Positions 1 to 8,272 of a stretch of DNA of 37,053 bases are shown here, piece by piece. A program made the position numbers and the translations under genes. How positions within the stretch are numbered: the first letter of the stretch is position 1; every line of letters starts with the position of its first letter. The notes under the pieces are model-generated. The model ran no database searches and was not told where the DNA came from. It saw only the letters and a list, made by a program, of their open reading frames with translations. The DNA lies in contig NZ_CAJYMO010000218.1 in assembly GCF_913776365.1 (NCBI RefSeq), forward strand, positions 1 to 37,053, given 5' to 3'. The DNA comes from an uncultured Chryseobacterium sp. (GTDB lineage: Bacteria > Bacteroidota > Bacteroidia > Flavobacteriales > Weeksellaceae).

Positions 1-356
1 ATCTGGTCGATCACCTCGCTGATCTGGTCGATCACTTTTCCGCCGGCTCCTTTCCAGCTCCTCCACTGGGCTCCGTAAACAGGGCCCAAGTCGCCGTTTT
101 CGTCCGCCCATTCGTCCCAGATGGACACGCCGTTATCATTCAGGTATTTAATATTGGTGTCCCCTTTCAGGAACCATAAAAGTTCGTAAATAATGGATTT
201 CAGATGGACTTTTTTAGTGGTTACTAAAGGAAACCCTTCGGAAAGGTTATATCTCAGCTGATAGCCGAAGATGCTCCTTGTACCGGTACCGGTTCTGTCG
301 GTCTTATCTGTTCCGTGGTCTAAGATATGTTGTAAAAGGTCCTGGTAATTCTGCAT
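1..356 (-). CDS. thyA: Thymidylate synthase, 5' part only (cut by window edge)
   Basis: Reading the minus strand from 356 gives an open frame of 118 codons that leaves the window at base 1, so the C-terminal half is missing. The product would methylate dUMP to dTMP using methylene-tetrahydrofolate. Seen: N-terminal MQNYQDLL, then [16 protein letters not shown] (the folate/dUMP-binding arginine region of the family), [20 protein letters not shown], and [11 protein letters not shown], all hallmarks of ThyA. The catalytic cysteine lies beyond the edge. A start at 368 (MFFDMQNYQ) is also in frame. I prefer 356 because the TACATTTG element at 381-388 would leave almost no leader before 368. The family assignment is very secure. 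Confidence 0.95.
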   Translation of the reverse strand, partial: MQNYQDLLQHILDHGTDKTDRTGTGTRSIFGYQLRYNLSEGFPLVTTKKVHLKSIIYELLWFLKGDTNIKYLNDNGVSIWDEWADENGDLGPVYGAQWRSWKGAGGKVIDQISEVIDQ

Positions 357-380
357 GTCGAAAAACATTTTTTGCTTCTT

Positions 381-388
381 CAAATGTA
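381..388 (-). promoter_or_regulatory. Predicted -7 promoter element of thyA
   Basis: On the minus strand this reads TACATTTG, an exact match to the Bacteroidota TAnnTTTG -7 element. It ends 25 bases before the preferred thyA start. No convincing -33 TTG is visible at the usual distance, so the call rests on the -7 box and its position. Confidence 0.5.
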
Positions 389-658
389 TGAACTTAACTT
401 GAAAAAATTCCGGTATTTATATAGGCTTTACTAACAGGTTTTCCATATCCTTCTTTTTCAGGAAGATAATCATACCCTTATGGTCATCCTGACAGGTTCC
501 CGGTATAAATATTTTGCCGTATCGTAATTTAATTTCCCTTTGAACCCATTTTTTTCCTGACCGATGGCTAAAATACAGGTTCTGCTGATCCGGAAAATAA
601 TTTTTGAGCGGTTCTGTTTATTGATTAATTTTAAAGTCTCAACCAATACGCAATTATT

Positions 659-1387
659 ATGGAAAGCAATCAACAACTGACGGAACTGCTGTCCCTGGAT
701 CTGGGCATCGACATCATTAACCGGAGACCTTATGCCAAGGAAGTTTTCAAATGGCAGGATATGGAACTCCTTCCCCACTCTTCCGCAGACACCATGCTGT
801 GTGAAATCTATGAATGGAACGGCCGCAACTGGAGAACCACCAATAATAACCTGATCGGCTACCTGTTCGCAGGAGAAACCCTTCAGACCGTGAAAAACCG
901 CCTGATCAGCGTACAGAAATTCCCGGCCCTGATTCCTGATTTTGAGTTTACCAAAGAAAGCATGGTGGAGTACGGACTATCTCTTCCTTCCCTTTTCAAT
1001 ATCGGTATCAACGGCAACGTCAGCAATGCGAAAAGCTTTTCGGTAAGGGTAAACGGCGTTACCAAGTCGAGGATTACCAATATTGATTCTCCCGGGATCG
1101 AAATTCTAAAGAATTATTCGGAATTCACACAGGACCAGTCCAGGTCATACCGGAAAAACATCAAGTTCAATTACCTCAGCACCTCCCTGTTCTTTGCTGA
1201 AAGTGTAGAGATTTACCTGGAAAAAGATGCGGCAACAGGGCTGGACATCAGCTTCCAGACCCAGGATGTAGAAGTGCAGGCAAAGGCCGACACAGATACC
1301 AAGAAACATTTTATCCTGAAATATTCGGGGAACCAGGCTCCGTTTGCAGCAAAGTTTACCAAAGGAAAGGATTTTAATATTATGTAG
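659..1387 (+). CDS. Unrecognised 242-aa protein (possible gasdermin-like fold, speculative)
   Basis: I do not recognise this protein with confidence. It has 242 residues, no signal peptide and no membrane segment. The sequence alternates polar and hydrophobic residues, as in a beta-rich fold, especially at residues 100-240, with an amphipathic stretch near 125-150 (KSFSVRVNGVTKSRI). Only one cysteine is seen, at about residue 47. The order of segments (a short alpha/beta N-terminal part, long strands, a terminal strand ending near KYSGNQAPFAAKFTKG) resembles my recollection of bacterial gasdermins. I cannot test that, and no protease gene lies beside it. It sits alone between divergent thyA and convergent hemB. 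The ATG at 659 is the first ATG after an in-frame stop at 632. It is a real gene by its length and its core-like composition. Confidence 0.7.
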   Translation: MESNQQLTELLSLDLGIDIINRRPYAKEVFKWQDMELLPHSSADTMLCEIYEWNGRNWRTTNNNLIGYLFAGETLQTVKNRLISVQKFPALIPDFEFTKESMVEYGLSLPSLFNIGINGNVSNAKSFSVRVNGVTKSRITNIDSPGIEILKNYSEFTQDQSRSYRKNIKFNYLSTSLFFAESVEIYLEKDAATGLDISFQTQDVEVQAKADTDTKKHFILKYSGNQAPFAAKFTKGKDFNIM

Positions 1388-1393
1388 ATATAA

Positions 1394-1442
1394 GTGATGA
1401 GTGATGAGTTATGAGCAATGCGTAATGAGTAATGGGTAATGA
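1394..1442 (+). repeat. Seven tandem 7-bp units, consensus GTRATGA
   Basis: Directly after the stop of the preceding gene there are seven consecutive heptamers: gtgatga, gtgatga, gttatga, gcaatgc, gtaatga, gtaatgg, gtaatga. The units are degenerate but the period is exact. This is a microsatellite-like tract in the 3' intergenic space, with no coding role visible. Confidence 0.8.
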
Positions 1443-1504
1443 TGTTGTTGGGTTTTAATGTCTGGATCGGAATCATTTTACAGCACACCTGAAAAAATCA
1501 AAAG

Positions 1505-1575
1505 CTCCCGCAGAGGATGACGGCTATGCAGATTACATATTATGCAAATCTGCTGAACCTGCCCCTCTGCGGGAG
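1505..1575. terminator. Nested hairpin, probable bidirectional terminator
   Basis: Perfect 12-bp arms CTCCCGCAGAGG (1505-1516) and CCTCTGCGGGAG (1564-1575) enclose a second stem, GCAGATT (1528-1534) with AATCTGC (1547-1553). Minus-strand transcription from hemB would exit into CTTTTGATTTTTTC. The plus side exits into TCTGTTTTAC. The position between two convergent genes fits a shared terminator. The loop is long for a simple intrinsic terminator. Confidence 0.65.
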
Positions 1576-1676
1576 TCTGTTTTACTATAAAACGGAGGCG
1601 CTGCCACAAAAATGAAAAGCTTTCATTCTCAGAAAAACGGGCTTGTCGCTCATCATTTCCAGCTGATCAGATTATT

Positions 1677-2759
<1,083 letters not shown>

Positions 2760-2788
2760 TTTTAATATAGTTCCGAAATTTTAATTTG

Positions 2789-3139
2789 ATGAAAAAACTT
2801 TTACTTTTATTTATATTTTTAGGCTCTTTTGTTGGTTTTTCCAACAATTTTAAAGCACAGATCAAGGAGCCTGCTTCCTTTTCACAGAAGGCGGATGACG
2901 GTGTTCTGGTAGCTTATCCGAACCCGGCAAAGGACTTTCTGCTGATTAAAGCAAAGGATGCCAATCTTAAGATAAAAAGCGTTACTTTTTATTCCATCCT
3001 GGGAACGCAGGTGGCCAATTACTCGGTAAACATGAACTCCGGGGAAATTAATATTGAAAAGCTTAAACCCGGAAAATACCTCATCCGGTATATTCTGAGT
3101 GACAACACCATGAAGGTCACGCAGATTGTAAAACAATAA
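2789..3139 (+). CDS. Secreted protein consisting almost only of a T9SS type A sorting domain
   Basis: The 116-residue product begins with a clear Sec signal peptide (MKKLLLLFIFLGSFVGF, cleaved near residue 24). It ends in a typical T9SS C-terminal sorting domain: YPNPAKDFLLIKA from residue 43, a middle strand VTFYSILGTQV, LKPGKYLIRY, and the terminal KVTQIVKQ. Only about 18 residues separate the two parts, so there is almost no passenger. By family knowledge the domain directs export across the outer membrane by the type IX system. A TTG codon at 2786 is also in frame, but ATG 2789 is the natural start. It has its own promoter and a terminator on either side of the gene. Confidence 0.9.
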   Translation: MKKLLLLFIFLGSFVGFSNNFKAQIKEPASFSQKADDGVLVAYPNPAKDFLLIKAKDANLKIKSVTFYSILGTQVANYSVNMNSGEINIEKLKPGKYLIRYILSDNTMKVTQIVKQ

Positions 3140-3142
3140 AAT

Positions 3143-3171
3143 AAATCCTGATAATCATCAGGATTTTTTCT
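3143..3171 (+). terminator. Intrinsic terminator
   Basis: A perfect 10-bp stem, AAATCCTGAT (3143-3152) with ATCAGGATTT (3157-3166), has a 4-base loop and is followed by a T-rich run. It starts four bases after the stop of the short T9SS protein. Confidence 0.9.
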
Positions 3172-3242
3172 TTTAGCCCGGTTGTGTTTTAATAATTCCG
3201 TAACTTTCGGAACATTATCTTATCTTCAGAAAAAACAATTTC

Positions 3243-4154
3243 ATGCTAAAAGCTGAACATATCAGAAAAACATACAATGCCGGTAAAAAAGTGGCCCTGG
3301 ACGATTTCAGCATCCATGTTCCCAAAGGAAGCATTTATGGACTTCTAGGCCCGAACGGTGCCGGAAAAACCTCTTTCATCAGAATCATCAACCAGATTAC
3401 CCAAGCCGACTCCGGAAGGATCACCATCAACGGCCAGGCCCTTCACCCGGGCCATATCAAAGACATCGGATACATGCCGGAGGAACGCGGACTGTACAAA
3501 AACATGACCGTGGGAGATCAGCTCCTTTATTTCGGTGAACTGAAAGGAATGAGCCGGAACGATGCCCTTCAGGAAGCTAAAAAATGGTTTGATAAGCTTC
3601 ATATTGACCAATGGTGGAAAAAGAAGCTCTCGGAGCTGTCCAAAGGGATGGCCCAGAAGATCCAGTTTGTCGTTACCGTGCTCCACCGTCCCCACCTCCT
3701 GATCCTCGATGAACCTTTTTCCGGTTTCGATCCCGTGAATGCCAACCTGATAAAAGACCAGATCATTGACCTTAAAAATAACGGAACCACGATCATTCTT
3801 TCTACCCACCGTATGGAAAGTGTGGAAGAAATGTGCGATTATGTTGCCCTGATCAATAATTCAAAAAAGATCATCGACGGAAGGGTATTTGACGTGAGGG
3901 AAAAGTTCAAGAAAAACATCTTCGGAATCGTCTTGTCTGAAGTGAATGAACCTGCACTTGAAAACTTCAGGTCGCAGTATGAGATCCTGGATCTCCGCAA
4001 CGAAAACAACATGCTTTTCTTCGATGTGAAAAATGAAGCGGACCAGAACCGTATCCTTCTTGACCTGGTACAGGTAGGAAAAATCCGGTCTTTTGATGAA
4101 AAAATCCCAAGCATGAATGAGGTGTTCATTAACGCCGTTAGCAATCCATTTTAG
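3243..4154 (+). CDS. ABC transporter ATP-binding protein, NatA-like
   Basis: This is the ATPase half of an ABC-2 type exporter. The 303 residues hold Walker A GPNGAGKTS (36-44), a signature LSKGM (132-136), Walker B LLILDEP (152-158) with the D-loop SGFDP, and the switch histidine H189 in STHRM. The family's DUF4162-like C-terminal extension follows. The cognate permease starts two bases after the stop, so the pair is an operon. The closest described relatives are the NatAB/YhaQP-type exporters, often linked to sodium or drug efflux. The substrate cannot be read from sequence. The start ATG at 3243 gives the family N-terminus (MLKAEHIRKTY). Confidence 0.93.
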   Translation: MLKAEHIRKTYNAGKKVALDDFSIHVPKGSIYGLLGPNGAGKTSFIRIINQITQADSGRITINGQALHPGHIKDIGYMPEERGLYKNMTVGDQLLYFGELKGMSRNDALQEAKKWFDKLHIDQWWKKKLSELSKGMAQKIQFVVTVLHRPHLLILDEPFSGFDPVNANLIKDQIIDLKNNGTTIILSTHRMESVEEMCDYVALINNSKKIIDGRVFDVREKFKKNIFGIVLSEVNEPALENFRSQYEILDLRNENNMLFFDVKNEADQNRILLDLVQVGKIRSFDEKIPSMNEVFINAVSNPF

Positions 4155-4156
4155 TT

Positions 4157-5467
4157 ATGAGCCATATTTTTTTAATTACCAAAAGGGAATTTCTTACACA
4201 GGTCAAGAAAAAATCCTTCGTTATACTTACCTTGCTGGCTCCCGTGATGCTGGTTGCTTTCGGAGCGGTGATCGGATTGATGTTCAAAGCCAATGAATCG
4301 CACAGTATTATTGAAGTGGCAGACAGGAGCGGCCTGTTCAGGGGGCAGCTGAAATCCAGTGAGCAGCTGGATTATGTTTTCGTTTCCGCTGCCGATGAAA
4401 AATCCAGAATCAATAATTTAAAAGGCAACGAATCGCTCGACGGAATCCTGATCCTGCCGGAACTGAAGAACCGCGACTTTGAGGATCTCCAGAAGAACGC
4501 CAGGCTGGTAATCAACAGCAAAATAGGATTTGATACCAAGCAGAAGATCATAGCGGATATCAACAATGTAATCAAAAAAGAAAAAATCCGGGAGCTAGGC
4601 ATAGCAGAAACCCAGCTTACCGGACTTGACAAAGGCTTTACCTTAAAGACCATTAATGTTTCAGAAAACAACAAGGAAGATTCTGATCTGGGTTTTGGTG
4701 TAAAGAGCGGCCTGAGCATACTCCTGATGTACGTTACCTTTATGTTCATCATCATCTATGGGGTCCGTGTGATGCGGAGCGTGCTGGAAGAAAAGAACAA
4801 CCGCGTAGTGGAAATCATCATTTCTTCTGTAAAACCATTTGAGCTGATGATGGGGAAAATACTGGGCGTAACCCTGGTGGCACTTACCCAGTTCCTGGTC
4901 TGGATTACGATGTCGGTAATCGGGGCACTGGTCCTGAATACCGGATTTTCTCCGCTCCAGAAAAATATCCCGGGAGCGAATGAAGAACTGGCCGGCAAGC
5001 TGGATGTCACCCAGATCGCCACCCAGGTTTCCCACAGCCTGCTGGAACTCAACTTTCCACTGATTATTTTTGTTTTCATCGTCTTTTTCCTGCTGGGATA
5101 TATTTTCTACAGTTCGATTTACGCAGCCATCGGCTCTGCCGTAGACAATGAGACGGAAACCCAGCAGTTTACCCTGTTTGCCATTCTCCCGCTGATGCTC
5201 GGGATGTACGGAAGCTTTTCCCTGATGAACAATCCGGACGGCCCGCTGGGATTCTGGCTTTCCATCATTCCTTTTACTTCGCCGGTGGCTATGATTGCGC
5301 GGATTCCTTTCGGAGTACCGGCCTGGCAGATCGCCTTATCCATTGCGCTGTTGCTGGGAACCACCGTTTTTATGATTTTTGTAGCCGGAAAAATTTACAG
5401 GGTCGGCATCCTGATGTATGGAAACAAAGCTACCCTGAAAGAAATCTGGAAATGGATCAGGGGATAA
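4157..5467 (+). CDS. ABC-2 type permease, NatB-like
   Basis: This is the membrane partner of the preceding ATPase. The 436 residues show one N-terminal membrane helix (about 22-42), a large extracytoplasmic domain (about 45-185), and then a bundle of five or so hydrophobic helices from residue 190 to 420, which is the NatB/YhaP plan. The segment VLEEKNNRVVEIIISSVKP (about 210-230) is the conserved coupling-region motif of this permease family. Spacing of two bases from the ATPase shows co-transcription. The substrate is unknown. A bidirectional terminator follows at 5564. Confidence 0.92.
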   Translation: MSHIFLITKREFLTQVKKKSFVILTLLAPVMLVAFGAVIGLMFKANESHSIIEVADRSGLFRGQLKSSEQLDYVFVSAADEKSRINNLKGNESLDGILILPELKNRDFEDLQKNARLVINSKIGFDTKQKIIADINNVIKKEKIRELGIAETQLTGLDKGFTLKTINVSENNKEDSDLGFGVKSGLSILLMYVTFMFIIIYGVRVMRSVLEEKNNRVVEIIISSVKPFELMMGKILGVTLVALTQFLVWITMSVIGALVLNTGFSPLQKNIPGANEELAGKLDVTQIATQVSHSLLELNFPLIIFVFIVFFLLGYIFYSSIYAAIGSAVDNETETQQFTLFAILPLMLGMYGSFSLMNNPDGPLGFWLSIIPFTSPVAMIARIPFGVPAWQIALSIALLLGTTVFMIFVAGKIYRVGILMYGNKATLKEIWKWIRG

Positions 5468-5563
5468 AAATACCTGATCAAAAATCATTTTATTGCGTAT
5501 ACGCCTGCTGTATTCAAGCAGATGAACCCTAAAATACAGAAGTAAATTAACATTCGATACTAA

Positions 5564-5598
5564 AAATCCCGGAGCCTGAAGGTTCCGGGATTTATATT
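5564..5598. terminator. Bidirectional terminator between convergent genes
   Basis: AAATCCCGGA (5564-5573) pairs with TCCGGGATTT (5584-5593), with A-rich sequence on the left and T-rich on the right. It can serve the ABC transporter operon on the plus strand and the barrel-protein gene on the minus strand. Confidence 0.85.
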
Positions 5599-5621
5599 TT
5601 ACGAATATCTTATGTTATCTG

Positions 5622-6299
5622 CTATTCGAATATGTAGCTTAGCGATACGCTCAGCACCTGTTCAGATTTGCTTTTCCCCGTATCGGCTGATTTCGTCCAT
5701 GTTTCCTTAAGCTTCGGATAGGTATTGGAAAGTCCGAAATCATAGTTCACTGAAAGCTCCAGCTGACGTTTGTAGCTGTACCCGATACCCACTCCTACAC
5801 CAAAATTAAAGCTATTGGCCTTACCGCTGATTTCAGGATAGGCAGGGTCAGTTACATTATGGTCATAATAAGGTCTGGTTAACGGAGCATTTTCGGTCTT
5901 CTGGCTGATCAGGAAATTGAACCTTGGGCCAACCATTCCGAAGAACTCAGATTCGTCCTCTGAAAAGTAACCTTTGAAGAATACCGGAACACTGATGTAA
6001 TCATTAGCATATAATGCATTATATCCGTCTACTCCTTTGGCATTCTTGTCCTTTCCTGTTTCACCGGCACCATAATAAAGGATTTCGGGCTGCAGGAAAA
6101 ACTGGTTTTCTTTTCCCATCGGTATCAGGGCCAGTACACCTGCCTGAAAGCTGTACCTTGGACCTGAAGGATTATGGGCGTTTTTCACACCGGAGTAATT
6201 CCCTCCCGCCTTTACCCCGAAACGGGTACTTCTGAAATCGATCTGGGCAAAAGAAAATGCAGAGAACATCAAAGCCGAGGCTAATAAAATTTTTTTCAT
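5622..6299 (-). CDS. Outer-membrane beta-barrel protein (porin-family, PorT/OMP_b-brl type)
   Basis: The 225-residue protein has a Sec signal peptide (MKKILLASALMFSAFSFAQ, cleaved after residue 19). It then shows alternating amphipathic strands typical of small barrels: GVKAGGNYSGV, FQAGVLALIPM, FFLQPEILYYGAG, FGVGVGIGYSY, LELSVNYDFGLSN, and a final strand VLSVSLSYIFE ending in an aromatic-acidic pair near the C-terminus. This is the common Bacteroidota 'outer membrane beta-barrel protein' family. The specific role is unknown. Its start lies 21 bases after the sucD stop on the same strand, so it may be co-transcribed with sucD. Confidence 0.85.
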   Translation of the reverse strand: MKKILLASALMFSAFSFAQIDFRSTRFGVKAGGNYSGVKNAHNPSGPRYSFQAGVLALIPMGKENQFFLQPEILYYGAGETGKDKNAKGVDGYNALYANDYISVPVFFKGYFSEDESEFFGMVGPRFNFLISQKTENAPLTRPYYDHNVTDPAYPEISGKANSFNFGVGVGIGYSYKRQLELSVNYDFGLSNTYPKLKETWTKSADTGKSKSEQVLSVSLSYIFE

Positions 6300-6320
6300 G
6301 GAATATGGTTTTTATAAAAA

Positions 6321-7193
6321 TTAACTTAATACTTTAGCAACGGTGGCACCGATATCAGCCGGAGAATCCACAACGGTAATTCCGTTTTCTCTCATGATCT
6401 CCATTTTTGCCTGAGCCGTATCTTCTGCACCTCCCACGATTGCTCCTGCGTGGCCCATTGTTCTTCCCTTAGGGGCAGTCTGTCCTGCGATAAATCCTAC
6501 TACCGGTTTTGTAGAACCGCTGGCTTTGTACCATCTTGCAGCTTCTGCTTCAAGGCCTCCACCGATTTCTCCGATCATTACCACGGCTTCCGTTTCAGGA
6601 TCATTGATGAACAATTCAAGGGCTTCTCTGGTAGTGGTCCCGATGATAGGGTCGCCACCGATACCGATAGCCGTAGAAACACCGAACCCGGCTTTCACTA
6701 CCTGGTCTGCAGCTTCATAGGTAAGGGTACCTGATTTTGAAACGATTCCCACTTTTCCTTTTTTGAAAACGAAACCTGGCATAATTCCAATTTTAGCTTC
6801 CTCAGAAGTAATGATTCCAGGACAGTTCGGGCCGATCAGCCTGCAGTCTTTTTCGGAAAGGTACGCTTTTACTTTTACCATATCGGCTACCGGAATCCCC
6901 TCAGTAATACATACGATCACTTTAATTCCTGCTTCGGCAGCTTCCATAATGGCATCAGCAGCAAATGCAGGCGGTACGAAAATGATACTTACATTGGCTC
7001 CGGCTTTTGCTACAGCATCCGCCACTGTATTGAATACAGGCTTGCCTAAGTGCTCGCTTCCTCCTTTTCCCGGAGTTACCCCACCTACAACGTTGGTTCC
7101 GTATTCGATCATCTGGCCCGCGTGGAAGGTACCTTCGTTCCCTGTAAATCCTTGTACAATTACTTTAGAATCTTTGTTTACTAAAATTGACAT
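6321..7193 (-). CDS. sucD: Succinate-CoA ligase, alpha subunit
   Basis: This subunit of the TCA-cycle enzyme makes succinate and ATP or GTP from succinyl-CoA. It binds CoA and carries the phosphohistidine. The 290-residue length is normal. Seen: the CoA-binding Rossmann start [14 protein letters not shown] (11-24), [17 protein letters not shown] (121-128), and the active histidine H248 in [13 protein letters not shown]. The ATG at 7193 gives the exact family N-terminus. The beta subunit is not in the window. It lies next to the AT-rich effector/lipoprotein segment. Confidence 0.97.
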   Translation of the reverse strand: MSILVNKDSKVIVQGFTGNEGTFHAGQMIEYGTNVVGGVTPGKGGSEHLGKPVFNTVADAVAKAGANVSIIFVPPAFAADAIMEAAEAGIKVIVCITEGIPVADMVKVKAYLSEKDCRLIGPNCPGIITSEEAKIGIMPGFVFKKGKVGIVSKSGTLTYEAADQVVKAGFGVSTAIGIGGDPIIGTTTREALELFINDPETEAVVMIGEIGGGLEAEAARWYKASGSTKPVVGFIAGQTAPKGRTMGHAGAIVGGAEDTAQAKMEIMRENGITVVDSPADIGATVAKVLS

Positions 7194-7596
7194 TTTATTA
7201 TAATTTTAATTTATTTATTATTTTATTAATGCTCACAAATTTACTTATTTTTCTTTGATTAGCATATCGCAAAGCCGAAAAGATGGATACAAAACGAAAA
7301 TCTTCCTGCAGGAAAGGATTTACCGTGATGGTTATGTCTTTTACCCGGTCCATATTAATCCACAGAAGAATAAAAGAAAGTGTTGATATTTGCATGCTCC
7401 CAGGAAAAGGGCGGCTGATTGCAAGTCCGTTTAGATAATTTAAATTTACCTTCTATTCAGCAACAATGCTGTATTATCATTCCCATCCGGGCTTTCAATT
7501 ATTGGACTTTTAATAAAATATCTGTTGTTTTTCAATTCTATTTTTATCAAAATTATCGAAATAGCACATAAAAATTTTAGTAAGAGAAGTTCTGTT
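7194..7596. other. Intergenic region upstream of sucD
   Basis: I see no convincing gene in these 403 bases. A 65-codon minus frame (7198-7395) lacks any recognisable feature and ends against the sucD start. On the minus strand TAAATTTG (7236-7243) is a possible -7 element for sucD, 43 bases before its ATG, without a clear -33. The part beyond about 7500 is very AT-rich and belongs compositionally to the lipoprotein gene. Confidence 0.5.
7236..7243 (-). promoter_or_regulatory. Possible -7 element for sucD
   Basis: The minus strand reads TAAATTTG, fitting TAnnTTTG, 43 bases ahead of the sucD ATG. No well-placed -33 TTG is seen, so this is tentative. Confidence 0.35.
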
Positions 7597-8205
7597 TTAT
7601 TTTTCATTAATTTTATGATAATCCAGAATCAGTTTTTCAAAAAATTTCAGGGAGTTTTCAGGGATTTCGGATTCTTTTACTGTTTTTATCAATACCCATC
7701 TGTTATTTTCATATAAATAAATAAATTCTATAGCATTTTTAGAAACTTCATATTCTTCTGTTTCTTTGCTTAATCCCTCTATATACCTGATATCCATAAA
7801 GCTTGCGATTATGTAATATTTTTCATTCCGTGAATCAAGTATTTTTTTTATTTCTTTAGAATTTTCCGCAAGTTTGTAAGGATTTTCTTTCTGAGAAAAA
7901 TACCCTGTAATATTATTAATATTCCAGTAATACTGTTCCTGTTTATTTTTACCAATAAAATTTACGGAAAAAGCACCAATATTCTTTTCGAAGTAAGAAT
8001 AAGAAGGATACAGATCTCCTTTTAAGTTATCTGAAACAGAAAACCCATTGATCTGATATTTCTGCGCTAAAAAATTAATCCGGCTATCATTCTTTTTATT
8101 AATCAGCTTCATTTTTTCAATCGGATGTTTTACCTGTTCACTTGTCTGACCATTGCAACTCCCTAAAATAAGCAATGCTATATATATAAGTATGAGCTTC
8201 ATCAT
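7597..8205 (-). CDS. Small lipoprotein, candidate immunity protein
   Basis: I recognise no family. Starting at 8205 the product is 202 residues: MMKLILIYIALLILGSCNGQ is a lipoprotein signal with lipobox LGSC and lipidated C17. The rest is a soluble, lysine-rich, mixed alpha/beta domain. An upstream in-frame ATG at 8241 would add 12 polar residues before the signal and is less likely. The gene is very AT-rich (11 of 60 G+C at 7561-7620). It lies 67 bases after the stop of the peptidoglycan-hydrolase gene on the same strand. A periplasm-facing lipoprotein directly after a wall-degrading toxin is the usual arrangement for a cognate immunity protein. That role is inference. Confidence 0.75.
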   Translation of the reverse strand: MMKLILIYIALLILGSCNGQTSEQVKHPIEKMKLINKKNDSRINFLAQKYQINGFSVSDNLKGDLYPSYSYFEKNIGAFSVNFIGKNKQEQYYWNINNITGYFSQKENPYKLAENSKEIKKILDSRNEKYYIIASFMDIRYIEGLSKETEEYEVSKNAIEFIYLYENNRWVLIKTVKESEIPENSLKFFEKLILDYHKINEK

Positions 8206-8272
8206 TTTATTTGAGTGGGTTTCCTTTAGTTGTTTCATCAAATTTTGTTTTCACAAATTGTTCTGCATCAAT

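Noticed and set aside
470..778. 102-codon minus-strand frame overlapping the start of the 242-aa gene
   Set aside because: It has no recognisable features, crosses the well-supported plus-strand gene and the intergenic space, and is best explained as antisense shadow.
7198..7395. 65-codon minus-strand frame upstream of sucD
   Set aside because: It has no signal, domain or good start context, and lies where the sucD promoter region should be.
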